Assembly (NCBI GenBank): GCA_947631475.1
Contig: CANRLI010000006.1
Location: 1 to 35,167 of the forward strand
DNA length: 35,167 bases
Direction: 5' to 3'
From: an uncultured Bacilli bacterium
GTDB lineage: Bacteria > Bacillota_I > Bacilli_A > RF39 > UBA660
A model generated the notes under the pieces. It was not told the origin of the DNA and did not search any database. It was given only the letters and a program-made list of their open reading frames with translations. Both the position numbers and the translations under genes were made by a program. Shown one piece after another: positions 21,101-30,099 of the stretch. How positions within the stretch are numbered: position 1 is the stretch's first letter; each line of letters opens with the position of its first letter.

Positions 21101-22778
21101 AATTACGATAAGTCGATGAATCTTCTACAATTTCGTTACCTTCTTTATTATTGGTCGTATGTATAGTTGATCTTTCATTATATAGATTTTCTAAATGACT
21201 AGATAAAATCTTCATTTCATCATAAGTAGAAGCATAATATCTAATACTTTTATCTTCATTAAAGACATGTGGTAAGTACTTAGTAAACTCCCAATCATAT
21301 TTATCATCATCATTAATAAAAAATACCATTTTTAAATCTTGTGCACTATGTAAAGTAGTTAATTGAACAATTAATGATTCTAAAAAACTTTTTCCATAAG
21401 ATACATTATCAATTATTGCGGCCACTCTGTTTTTTAAAAAATTAAAAGTAACAGGAACATTTTCCAAGATACGACTACTATTGACTACTTCATAAACTTT
21501 TTCCATCAAAGCGTCTTCTTCTAAAACAAAATGTTCTTCAGGAGCACTAATTTTTATTTGCGCCGGCACATTACCAATTCCCAATCTAATGATTAAGAAG
21601 TCCTCATCCTTTATTTCACGATTCCATAATGTGCTTGAAGAACCATTTAATAAATTAATACATTCACTAACATTAATATTTATTTCTTTTAATACTTGCG
21701 CTTGTTTAGCCATTATCAACTTAATTCTTTCGTCACATTCATTTAAGTAAGTTGAATATCTTAAAACTCTTAGTTTTTCCTTTTTTATTTGTTTATCTTT
21801 TTGTAATTTACTGGCTAGTTTAGGAATTAAGATACTTCCAATTAACATTGAAACACACATAATCCCCGAAGTTAAAATTCCCACAAAATTACCGCCATTA
21901 TTAATATTATTAATAAGATTAATAATCGATACAAATGAGGAAGCCATCATTGTAAAACTAGCCCCAAAAGTAGCTAAAAAATTATCATCTTCACTCATTT
22001 GGGTAGGTGGTGGTTGATCAATCGCAATTTCTTCTTCCTTAACATACTCTTTTAAACTAGGGCGATGATAAAAATAATCTTCTGCATGATATAGTTGAAT
22101 CCCTTTTTGTTCTTCTGTAACCAAATCATATTTTGTATTATCATAGCCATCATCAATATAATTTTGTAAATAAAGTTGATTAATACTAACATAGTCTGTT
22201 GGAGCATAAATATTCATAAATTCTTGCATCCACACAATCTTTAGACCATTTATAAAAATAATATCGCCCGGATATAAATTAGTACTATCTTTTACTACAT
22301 TATTATTTAAATAAATAGGGACTGTTTTACCACTTTGTGGATAAGCTATAAACCATTGATTACTTCCATCTTTTAAACATATACCCGCATAAATCATATT
22401 TTGATTTGCTATATTAAACATAATTGCTGATTCATTACTTGAACCAATTAATAATTGATTAGATGATACTAATACTTTTCTTAAATTATTATCAAGGGTA
22501 GGTAAACAATATAAATCTAAGACTTCATCTCTTCCGACTAATAAAATATTAATATGTAGATATTCTTCTAAATATATTTCTTGTTCAATTTTTCCATCAA
22601 TTAAAATAGCAACACTATCATTACTACGTAAAAGCCATTTATTTTCATGAGCTTCAATACTAAGTTCTTTAATAACATTTGCCTCAATTGGCTTATAGTG
22701 CATTACAAAAATTCCATCAACCTCTAAAGGCAGGGTTAATTTAGTAATTTTTTCTTCGTCTAATAACAATATACGCAT
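18153..22778 (-). CDS. essC: Type VII secretion FtsK/SpoIIIE ATPase EssC/YukB
   Basis: 1541 aa: FHA-like N-terminus (QLLIGSSNESAIMF), two TM stretches, first ATPase domain with GPHGLIAGSTGSGKSEF and VQFVLIDYKGGGLAGAF, second with TFIYGKNGSGKEDL, third degenerate. Confidence 0.93.
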   Translation of the reverse strand: MRILLLDEEKITKLTLPLEVDGIFVMHYKPIEANVIKELSIEAHENKWLLRSNDSVAILIDGKIEQEIYLEEYLHINILLVGRDEVLDLYCLPTLDNNLRKVLVSSNQLLIGSSNESAIMFNIANQNMIYAGICLKDGSNQWFIAYPQSGKTVPIYLNNNVVKDSTNLYPGDIIFINGLKIVWMQEFMNIYAPTDYVSINQLYLQNYIDDGYDNTKYDLVTEEQKGIQLYHAEDYFYHRPSLKEYVKEEEIAIDQPPPTQMSEDDNFLATFGASFTMMASSFVSIINLINNINNGGNFVGILTSGIMCVSMLIGSILIPKLASKLQKDKQIKKEKLRVLRYSTYLNECDERIKLIMAKQAQVLKEININVSECINLLNGSSSTLWNREIKDEDFLIIRLGIGNVPAQIKISAPEEHFVLEEDALMEKVYEVVNSSRILENVPVTFNFLKNRVAAIIDNVSYGKSFLESLIVQLTTLHSAQDLKMVFFINDDDKYDWEFTKYLPHVFNEDKSIRYYASTYDEMKILSSHLENLYNERSTIHTTNNKEGNEIVEDSSTYRNFDTYYVLFTNDVIMAKSLPIFDMLLNAEENFGFSIVYINKNMNKLPKRCNTFIALSDTNGCVMEKDINSQIVFAPEYINGINLRALSSKLMNIPIASSDVKSSLPNSISFLETYNVSRIEQLNITNRWKTNDPTISLGVPIGVHASGEQFILDLHEKAHGPHGLIAGSTGSGKSEFIMTFILSLAVNFHPDEVQFVLIDYKGGGLAGAFENREKGIAIPHLAGTITNLDSAAMNRSLVSINSELKRREQMFMDARDATGESTLDIYKYQKYYREGIVKEPMSHLFIISDEFAELKAQQPEFMNELISTARVGRSLGVHLILATQKPSGVVNDQIWANAKFKVCLKVQTTSDSQEMLKKPDAASLKEAGRFYLQVGYDEYFDIGQSGWAGAKYVPADRTIKKVDDSINFINNIGSTIKSIDNFLKKEVVEDKGDQLTNIVKMICEWSKRENYLPRKLWLDPLPEKLYLGNLAKKYNYVAKPYVINPIIGEFDNPKKQKQGLLTLDLNKGNTFIYGKNGSGKEDLISTIIYSTCINHSPKEINFYIVDMGAGTLRSYLKYPQVGDVCTVDDGDKIIDLMAMVEREINRRKDLTVDFGGNFESYNEMNPNDKLPLMCVIINNLDIFVENLTKVSELIIPLYRDGAKYGVVFILSCINTNVLRAKTREYFVNHLSLVAANKDDYFSLFSNYPRNLEPASFKGRGLIEIGKEVLEFQSAMIYTKNEVNNIIKSTAMTLNNTYKDMALQKIPSLPKIVNVENFLDEIKTLDKIPIGYNIETKSEYYYDFKSHKVNLISANDFDNHLGFLNALVMELKMLDKANYDIKIIDFSSYFDILTIGLTCYQSNFNDTFGKIIEESQNLEKETIYIFTGIGKLKAEVATDNMPFVNKFFIDTLKNSKIHFIFIETYEQLNLLKLEDWYNKIVKAEYGIWLGPDVGSQTVITFTNLSSEDRMINNPEYCFVAENGKRKVIKQVVYKKDNDEGDEL

Positions 22779-22810
22779 AGTTCACACCACCGCTTTTATC
22801 TTACTTAATT

Positions 22811-22816
22811 ATTATA
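22811..22816 (-). promoter_or_regulatory. Extended -10 element for essC
   Basis: Minus strand reads TGT-TATAAT about 35 nt upstream of the essC ATG; no clear -35. Confidence 0.4.
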
Positions 22817-22959
22817 ACACATAACCATGATTTTCGTTATTAATTTTCACTAAAAGAAAAACCATTTATTTTTATAGATTATCTTCTTATTTACATTTTT
22901 ACTTTTATATTAGTCAAAAAAACTAAAACTTATAGTATAATTATATTAGGTGATTATCC

Positions 22960-24045
22960 ATGAAGATTATTATTTCAGCTGGGGGAACAGGGGGTCATAT
23001 TTATCCTGCTCTTGCCATTGTTAATAAAATAAAAGCTTCAGAGCCCAATAGTGAAATACTTTATATTGGTACCCATAATCGTATGGAAAAAGATTTAGTT
23101 CCTCAAAGAGGCCTTCCTTATGAAGCTTTAGAGATATATGGTTTTTCCAAAAAAGATTTATTATTAGATTTTAAAAATATTTTTTTAATTAATAAGGCTA
23201 AGAAAAAATGTTTAGAACTTATTAAAGAATTTAAACCTGATGTTGTCTTAGGGATAGGTGGATATGTAACATATCCTGTTATTTGGGCGGCTCATAAATT
23301 AGGAGTTAAAACATTTATTCATGAACAAAATAGTATTCCAGGTAAAACCAATTTAGCCTTACAAAGTAAAGCTGATTTAATTGGTGTTTCTTTTAAAGAA
23401 ACTATTTCTAAATTTAATAAAGCTCGTGGTGAAGTATTTTTTTCAGGTAATCCCTGTGGTGAAAATGCTTTATCACTAAAGCCAATCGATAAAACTACTT
23501 TAGGTTTTAGTCCTAATAAGAAATTAATCGTTATAGTAGCTGGTAGTTTAGGTTCATCTTCGGTTAACGAAAAAATGCAAACTTTCTTAACCAAAGCGGC
23601 AGAGGAGCCTTATGAAATTTTATATATTACAGGCAAAGCATTATATGATGAATTTATCGCTCAAAAAACCTTTGCAAGTAATATTAAAGTTGTCCCTTAT
23701 TTAGATAATTTACCTGCTTTATTAAAAAGTGCTGATTTAGTAGTTACCAGAGCCGGAGCTTCAACCATGAGTGAGATTCTTTCTTTAGCGCTTCCAGCTA
23801 TTTTTATTCCTTCACCATATGTTGCTAATAATCATCAATATTATAATGCTTTAGAAATTAAAAACAATGGTGGTGGAGAACTAATTGAAGAAAAAGATTT
23901 GACAGCTGAAGCATTGCTAAGTAAAATTAATAGCGTTATAAATGATTCTCAGAAATACGAACAAATGAAACAAAATTTACATAAAATGAGCATAAATAAT
24001 AGTAGTGAATTAATATATAATAAATTAAAGGATTTGATTAAATGA
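22960..24045 (+). CDS. murG: UDP-GlcNAc:lipid I N-acetylglucosaminyltransferase
   Basis: ISAGGTGGHIYPALAIV, GIGGYVTYPVIWAAH, HEQNSIPGKTN, TRAGASTMSEI motifs. Confidence 0.97.
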   Translation: MKIIISAGGTGGHIYPALAIVNKIKASEPNSEILYIGTHNRMEKDLVPQRGLPYEALEIYGFSKKDLLLDFKNIFLINKAKKKCLELIKEFKPDVVLGIGGYVTYPVIWAAHKLGVKTFIHEQNSIPGKTNLALQSKADLIGVSFKETISKFNKARGEVFFSGNPCGENALSLKPIDKTTLGFSPNKKLIVIVAGSLGSSSVNEKMQTFLTKAAEEPYEILYITGKALYDEFIAQKTFASNIKVVPYLDNLPALLKSADLVVTRAGASTMSEILSLALPAIFIPSPYVANNHQYYNALEIKNNGGGELIEEKDLTAEALLSKINSVINDSQKYEQMKQNLHKMSINNSSELIYNKLKDLIK

Positions 24046-24938
24046 TAACAAAATTACAAGAATATGGTACCGTTTTAGAACACGCCCCATTAAAACAATT
24101 AAATACTTATCATATTGGTGGAACAGCTAGATACCTAATATCTCCTAACTCAATTAAAGATTTAATTAATGTTTTAAAAATACTTAAAGACCATAATCTT
24201 AAATATATGATTTTAGGCAATGGTTCTAACATTGTTTTAAATAGTCGGGAATATGATGGAGCCATTATTCATTTAGATAAATTAGATGGTATCGAAATAC
24301 ATCCCGAACTAAATATGGTATATGCTGAAGCTGGTGTCATGTTGCCGAAACTTGTTAATGCTGCTGTTAATAAATCATTAACTGGTTTAGAATTTGCTGC
24401 TGGTATTCCTGGCACTGTAGGTGGTAGCATTTATGGTAATGCTGGAGCATATAATAGCTGTATTCTTGATTACATATCATCAGTAACCGTTTTAGATGAA
24501 GATTATAATATTAAAGTTATTGAACATGAAGATATTACTTATTCTTATCGTAATTCCATGTTTAAAAATAATAAAAAGTATATTATATTGGCAGCTAAAT
24601 TTTTCTTAAAAAAAGGTGATAAACAAAATTCTTTAGAAATAATCGAAAATCGTCGTCAACGTCGTCTTGATTCTCAACCTTTAGAATATCCTTCAGCTGG
24701 TTCCGTTTTCCGTAATCCTGAAGGCGATTTTGCCGGACGTTTAATCGAATCATGCGGCTTAAAAGGTTACCAAATAGGGGGAGCTGCTGTTTCTTTAAAA
24801 CATGCTAACTTCATTGTTAATATTGATAATGCAACTAGTGATGATGTCTACAAATTAATCAAGTATGTTCATCAAACAGTATTAGAAAAAACAAATGTTA
24901 ATTTAATAATTGAACAAGAATTTATAGATTGGGAGTAG
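24042..24938 (+). CDS. murB: UDP-N-acetylenolpyruvoylglucosamine reductase
   Basis: NTYHIGGTA, ILGNGSNIVLN, GIPGTVGGSIYGNAGAY, YPSAGSVFRNP, HANFIVN. Overlaps murG by ATGA. Confidence 0.97.
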   Translation: MITKLQEYGTVLEHAPLKQLNTYHIGGTARYLISPNSIKDLINVLKILKDHNLKYMILGNGSNIVLNSREYDGAIIHLDKLDGIEIHPELNMVYAEAGVMLPKLVNAAVNKSLTGLEFAAGIPGTVGGSIYGNAGAYNSCILDYISSVTVLDEDYNIKVIEHEDITYSYRNSMFKNNKKYIILAAKFFLKKGDKQNSLEIIENRRQRRLDSQPLEYPSAGSVFRNPEGDFAGRLIESCGLKGYQIGGAAVSLKHANFIVNIDNATSDDVYKLIKYVHQTVLEKTNVNLIIEQEFIDWE

Positions 24939-24943
24939 TTATT

Positions 24944-25711
24944 ATGAATAAAAAGGGTCAAAAGATAAAACATCATACCAAAAGAAAATTAAAAGTTAAT
25001 GTTCTTTTAAAGTTACTAGTTTTCTTCTGCCTTATAATAGCTACTTTTTACTATCTTAAGACCCTACCAATTAAAAACATTTATATTACAGGTAATGAAC
25101 AAATACCTGATGTTGAAATAATTGAAACCCTTAATATTAAAGATTATCCTCCTCTTTATAAGTTAAAAATATCTAAGCTAGAACAAACTTTACAAGCTCA
25201 TCCTCTTATAAAAAATGTTAAGATAAAAAGAAATATTTTTGGTAAATTAACTATTAAGATTACCGAATCTAAAATATTATTTTTTTACAAATATAATAAT
25301 AAATACATTACTTCAGAAGGTACTTCAATTGATAATAATGATAAATACTATGGTTATCCAACTTTAATTAATTTCACCCCTGATACAGTCTTTGAAGAAT
25401 TTGTTAAAGGTCTTAATAAAATAGATCATAATATTATCAATATGATAAATGAAATAGAATATAATCCTTATAAAAATGCTGATGGTACAATAATTGATAA
25501 CAATCGTTTTACCTTAAAAATGAATGATCAAAATACCGTCATTATCGATACTGTTAATATAAAAAATCTTAATTTATATAATACGATATATGCTTCTTTA
25601 GGCATGGACACTTCTAAAGGAATTCTATATTTAGATACTATTACTGAAGATAATATTTATTTTAAAAGCTACGAAACAATTAATAATGAAAATAAAGATG
25701 AAACAAATTAA
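24944..25711 (+). CDS. ftsQ: Cell division protein FtsQ/DivIB
   Basis: Single N-terminal TM then POTRA-like IKNIYITGNEQIPDVEIIETLNI and KRNIFGKLTIKITE; position after murB. ATG 24944 favoured over TTG 24929. Confidence 0.85.
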   Translation: MNKKGQKIKHHTKRKLKVNVLLKLLVFFCLIIATFYYLKTLPIKNIYITGNEQIPDVEIIETLNIKDYPPLYKLKISKLEQTLQAHPLIKNVKIKRNIFGKLTIKITESKILFFYKYNNKYITSEGTSIDNNDKYYGYPTLINFTPDTVFEEFVKGLNKIDHNIINMINEIEYNPYKNADGTIIDNNRFTLKMNDQNTVIIDTVNIKNLNLYNTIYASLGMDTSKGILYLDTITEDNIYFKSYETINNENKDETN

Positions 25712-25735
25712 ATGAATGAAATGACGTGATATATT

Positions 25736-26362
25736 ATGAATTATAGTAAAATTATGGAACAGATAATTGCCAAAAATCAAGCCGAAGGACATATCCCCAA
25801 TCTTTTATTACATAGTTGTTGTGCTCCTTGCTCAACTCACGTTATTGATACATTATCTCCATATTTTAATATAACCATCTTTTATTATAATCCTAATATC
25901 GAACCATTATCAGAATATGAAAAAAGAAAAGCCGAAGAGATTCGTTTTATTAATGAATATCCAGCTCAAAATAAATTAACCATTATTGATTGTGATTATG
26001 ATAACGACCTTTACCATCAAACTATTAAAGGACTAGAGGATGTCAAAGAGGGTGGAGCCCGTTGTTTTAAATGTTATTATTTAAGAATGCTTACAACTGC
26101 TTTAAAAGCCCAAGAATTAAACTATGATTACTTTGCTACTACTTTAACTGTTAGTCCTTTAAAGAATAGTCAAAAAATTAACGAACTTGGTTCTTTAATT
26201 GAAGAAAAATATAAAATACCATATCTCTATGCCGATTTTAAAAAGAAAGATGGTTATCTTCACAGTATTAAAATGTCGCAACAATATCATTTATATCGTC
26301 AAGATTATTGTGGTTGCATTTATTCTAAACAAGAACGTCTAGCTAAAAAAAACACTGAATAA
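25736..26362 (+). CDS. queH: Epoxyqueuosine reductase QueH
   Basis: LLLHSCCAPCSTHVID, YYNPNIEPLSEYEKRK, GGARCFKCYYLRM, DYCGCIYS. Confidence 0.92.
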   Translation: MNYSKIMEQIIAKNQAEGHIPNLLLHSCCAPCSTHVIDTLSPYFNITIFYYNPNIEPLSEYEKRKAEEIRFINEYPAQNKLTIIDCDYDNDLYHQTIKGLEDVKEGGARCFKCYYLRMLTTALKAQELNYDYFATTLTVSPLKNSQKINELGSLIEEKYKIPYLYADFKKKDGYLHSIKMSQQYHLYRQDYCGCIYSKQERLAKKNTE

Positions 26363-26374
26363 CTCAGTGTCTTT
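26352..26374. terminator. Terminator between convergent queH and gatD
   Basis: ACACTGA-ATAAC-TCAGTGT followed by CTTTT. Confidence 0.6.
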
Positions 26375-27102
26375 TACTTTGTATAAAAATTTTTTATATA
26401 TTCATGATATGCTCGATAAGCAAATCCTTTATCTGAGGTCTTTTTATACTTTAATTTTAAATAAGTACATATTTCATTAACAAAATAATCACATAAATAA
26501 GGATTACGTACAAGTAAAGGACCTATTAAATAAGTACCATAAAAATTATTGTAATGAACCCCTTCATTATTATCCTTTGGTTTAAAACCAGTTCCATCAA
26601 TCACACTAAACATTGCTTCATTAGCATTAATTAAAATACTATTTCGATTCTGAAAACCTAAAATATTATGTTTTATTAAATCAGCTTTATAATATTGTGG
26701 ACCAACTATCCTAAAGTCTTCTTCAATAACTTCATAGGTAAAAGCTCCAACGGCTTTTAATTTTTTTCCAGAAGCTTTAGTAATCGATAACCCAAACAAA
26801 TCTACAGCATTTCCCGTAACTAAGAAAAATTTATTCTGATTAATAGCTGTTACAATATCATCTTTATATTTAATTAAATGATTAAGAACTAATTCTTGAT
26901 TATCTGTACTTCCCATCCCAATATAATAAAAATCATATTTTTCAAAATCAATTTTATCTTCAATACTTAAAAAATATACTTCAGTTTCAATACCTTGTTC
27001 TTCCAGTTTTCTTTTAAGATATCTAACATTACCATTTTCACCATATAAATTCATTAAATCATAATACAAATGGGCAATTTTAAACTTTTTCATTTTCATC
27101 AT
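26374..27102 (-). CDS. gatD: GatD-like class I glutamine amidotransferase homologue, catalytic residues substituted
   Basis: LYYDLMNLYGENGNVRYLKRKLEEQGIETEV, YYIGMGSTDNQELV, FLVTGNAVDLFG, GTYLIGPLLVRNP; adjacent to and overlapping murT. Confidence 0.85.
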   Translation of the reverse strand: MMKMKKFKIAHLYYDLMNLYGENGNVRYLKRKLEEQGIETEVYFLSIEDKIDFEKYDFYYIGMGSTDNQELVLNHLIKYKDDIVTAINQNKFFLVTGNAVDLFGLSITKASGKKLKAVGAFTYEVIEEDFRIVGPQYYKADLIKHNILGFQNRNSILINANEAMFSVIDGTGFKPKDNNEGVHYNNFYGTYLIGPLLVRNPYLCDYFVNEICTYLKLKYKKTSDKGFAYRAYHEYIKNFYTK

Positions 27103-28429
27103 CCTTAATTAATTTATAAATATTAGCCGTCATATCAAAACATACCATCGTATAAATATCGCCAACACTTTCTTCTTTTACTAATTGTAACAAATTATTT
27201 AAATCATCTACTAAAACAATTTTATCTGTTTCAATTCCTGTAAAAGATAATCTAGTTACAACATCATACCTAAATCTTCCTATACAAAATATTTTATCAA
27301 TATTTTTATCATTTAATAATTCAAAATCAACATCCCAAAGCCAAGATAAATCATTAAATTTATATCTTCTAGATACATTATCAAATCCCAATATTATCGT
27401 TTTTTTACCTTTTTGATTTTTAATATATCTAATAGATTGGTAGTAACTTAAATTATTTTCATTTTTACTCTCCAGCATTGTTAATTTTCGCCCATCTAAA
27501 CTTAATACTTTTCCTCGTTTAGCTAAAGTTTTATCATCATTAATTGCTTTAATAATTACTTCGTCTTCAATGCCCATACTTTTGGCTATTGCATAAGCTG
27601 CTACCGTATAATAAACAGCGTATAAAACATCTTTATTTAAATATATGCTTTGTCCATTAATTTTAAAACTATGTTTTTCAAAATCAACATCCGTAGCTTC
27701 ATAATCGGGATTACCTCGTTTATAATCACCATTCTTACAATAATAACTACCAATATGTCCATAATGATAATATTCATATACCATTTTACTTTTACATATT
27801 GGACAATAAGCATAGTCCGTAGCTTCTATTCGATTTTTTAAATAACTATCTTTGGTTTTACCAACTCCATAAGTAATCTTCTCATTATTAAATAGAAAAC
27901 TCATTGTATTTACTAACGGATCATCAGCATTAATAATTAACTTAGTTTTCTCATCTACAACTTTTAAAATATCTTTAAAGACAACATCTGGTTCCCCATT
28001 ACGAGGTGGTTGATCTCGCGTGATATTAGTAACTGCTAAATGCGTTATCTTATTTTTGCCAAAAATTAATTTCAAATGACGTTCATCACATTCTAACAAT
28101 AAAACATCATGTTTAAATTCACCCTTTAAATTACAATTATTTAATATTAAAGTAACGGCAGCTAAAACGCCATTACTACCACTTTTATTATAACAAACAT
28201 CATAACCAGCATCAGTTAAGATATGATTTACTAAATCAGTTGTTGACCCTTTACCTGAAGACCCACTTATTGCAATAACATACTTAGGATACTTAACTTC
28301 TTCTAAGACTTTATGTTGCTTTAAAATATCATATATAAAATATCCGGGATAAACTGATCCGTTTCTTTTAAATAACTTACATACTCCAGTTATTAATCTA
28401 TTTAGTAATATCATCAAAAAAAGTCTCAT
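27080..28429 (-). CDS. murT: MurT-like Mur ligase (start refined to ATG 28429)
   Basis: P-loop ISGSSGKGSTTDLV, NKSGSNGVLAAVTLIL, VTNITRDQPPRNGE, zinc-ribbon-like CPICKSKM...YYCKNG, C-terminal SWLWDVDFELL. AGGTGA RBS. Confidence 0.87.
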   Translation of the reverse strand: MRLFLMILLNRLITGVCKLFKRNGSVYPGYFIYDILKQHKVLEEVKYPKYVIAISGSSGKGSTTDLVNHILTDAGYDVCYNKSGSNGVLAAVTLILNNCNLKGEFKHDVLLLECDERHLKLIFGKNKITHLAVTNITRDQPPRNGEPDVVFKDILKVVDEKTKLIINADDPLVNTMSFLFNNEKITYGVGKTKDSYLKNRIEATDYAYCPICKSKMVYEYYHYGHIGSYYCKNGDYKRGNPDYEATDVDFEKHSFKINGQSIYLNKDVLYAVYYTVAAYAIAKSMGIEDEVIIKAINDDKTLAKRGKVLSLDGRKLTMLESKNENNLSYYQSIRYIKNQKGKKTIILGFDNVSRRYKFNDLSWLWDVDFELLNDKNIDKIFCIGRFRYDVVTRLSFTGIETDKIVLVDDLNNLLQLVKEESVGDIYTMVCFDMTANIYKLIKDDENEKV

Positions 28430-28554
28430 TGTAATCACCTAACTAATTATATCAAAAATATCTTTATTATTGTAAAAAACTCCTAATTTTTACATATTTT
28501 GTCGAAGATATAGTTTATCAAAACAATATTTGTTATATTAAAAAAGGTGATCAT

Positions 28555-28782
28555 ATGGAAATATTTTATACAAATAATACCCTTTATATTAATATAGAAG
28601 ATCGTATCAATTTCTCATTAATCAAAAATTTACAAACTAAATTATATCGTATAATTGATACTTATCATATATCTAATATTGAAATTAATATTTTAGATAA
28701 TTCACACTATGACACAACTTTAATTAATGACTTAATTAGTGATTATAAAATAAAATATAATGGCCGAATAATTGTCAAATAA
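28555..28782 (+). CDS. Small hypothetical protein (75 aa)
   Basis: Preceded by AAAAAGGTGATC RBS, coding-like composition; vaguely STAS-like alternation, not assigned. Confidence 0.5.
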   Translation: MEIFYTNNTLYINIEDRINFSLIKNLQTKLYRIIDTYHISNIEINILDNSHYDTTLINDLISDYKIKYNGRIIVK

Positions 28783-28839
28783 TAAAATAACCTTTTAAAC
28801 ATTTCATAAATTTTGTATAATGATTAAGAGGTGTTGTAT

Positions 28840-29346
28840 ATGCAAAAATTTTTTGTTTATTTAACTTTTATTCCTTGGTTTTTATATTTTGTTGAAATAG
28901 CTAAGAACTTTCTTAAAATATTAGCTAATACTAAAATAAATAAAGAATGGTTTAAAAAAAACTTTTTTTATTTATTTCGTTTTGACAGTTTAATTCTTTT
29001 TGCTATCTTTATTTTTTTCGCTAAATTCTATAAAGATGCCAATCAAATAAAGTTAGTTAAAATTTTATTATTTTCAGCCATCAATTTATTTCTTTATATT
29101 AATACACTTTATGAAAAACACGACAATCCCAATCATATTACGCCAAAAGACATAAGTACCATTTTAATTCTATTATTAGTCATTTTAATACCTATAATCT
29201 TTTATATTGCCACTGGTAAATATACAATTACATATTATATATTGTTTGCATATAGTTTCTTTAGTTGTTTAATTGTCATGCTTTCTAAAGTCATTAATGA
29301 TTTAATTGTTAAAATAGTTAGAAGAAAAAATAATGGCAACAAATAA
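28840..29346 (+). CDS. Hypothetical multi-TM protein
   Basis: Four hydrophobic segments; RBS AAGAGGTG before ATG 28840; overlaps ylmH. Confidence 0.65.
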   Translation: MQKFFVYLTFIPWFLYFVEIAKNFLKILANTKINKEWFKKNFFYLFRFDSLILFAIFIFFAKFYKDANQIKLVKILLFSAINLFLYINTLYEKHDNPNHITPKDISTILILLLVILIPIIFYIATGKYTITYYILFAYSFFSCLIVMLSKVINDLIVKIVRRKNNGNK

Positions 29347-30025
29347 TTATCATATCGAAAAAATAATTGATTCATTAGCTAATTATGGTCAAACTAATTT
29401 TATAACACGACAAGAATTGGCAGCTATCAAACACTATCTTCATCCTAATGAATATCAAATTTTTGATTTATATCCTGAAAGTAGTAAAGTAATTTTATAT
29501 AAGAAAAATCTTCCCCAAATCAAATTATTTCAAATAAACTCTTCAATTTCCCTTCGTCATCAAGATATTTTAGGAACAATTTATGCCTTAGGTATTAAAG
29601 ATGACACCTTTGGTGATATCATTCAATATCAAGATAAATATTATCTTTTTCTCTTACCCCATATGACTGACTATTTTAAATATAATTTTACAACTATTAA
29701 AAATACTCCTATTACTTTAGAAGAAGTTGCTATAACTTTAAAAGAAAACTTTAGTCAACAAACTTCCCGTGTCGAATATATTGTCTCATCCCTAAGAATT
29801 GATAATGTCGTTAGTGCTATTACTAATACAAGTCGTAAAGAGACTTTAGATAAATTTAAAAATAAAGAGATAAATTTAAATTATTCTTCCGAAATAAAAC
29901 CAACGCGAATATTACATGAGCAAGACATTTTTAGTATTCGTAAATATGGGAAATATAAATTTAACCGTCTTCTTAAACAAACTAAAAAGGGTGGGTTAGT
30001 TATTGAAATACTAATGTATAAATAA
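29333..30025 (+). CDS. ylmH: YlmH-like S4-domain RNA-binding protein
   Basis: SLRHQDILGTIYALGIKDDTFGDII and S4 region VSSLRIDNVVSAITNTSRKETLDKFKNKEINLN...QDIFSIRKYGKYKFNRLLKQTKKGGLVIEI. Confidence 0.85.
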   Translation: MATNNYHIEKIIDSLANYGQTNFITRQELAAIKHYLHPNEYQIFDLYPESSKVILYKKNLPQIKLFQINSSISLRHQDILGTIYALGIKDDTFGDIIQYQDKYYLFLLPHMTDYFKYNFTTIKNTPITLEEVAITLKENFSQQTSRVEYIVSSLRIDNVVSAITNTSRKETLDKFKNKEINLNYSSEIKPTRILHEQDIFSIRKYGKYKFNRLLKQTKKGGLVIEILMYK

Positions 30026-30043
30026 GTTTCATTAGTATTTTTT
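30006..30043 (+). terminator. Terminator overlapping the 3' end of ylmH
   Basis: AAATACTAATG / CATTAGTATTT stem plus T-tract. Confidence 0.6.
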
Positions 30044-30099
30044 ATTATTTATAAAAAGTATTAACTATGTTATAATTTATAATATAGGAGGAATACGAT

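Noticed and set aside
24042-24045. Mycoplasma-type code (TGA = Trp), considered because of the high AT content
   Set aside because: TGA terminates murG, 17268-17561 and 15679-16071, and Trp residues are TGG, so the standard code fits.
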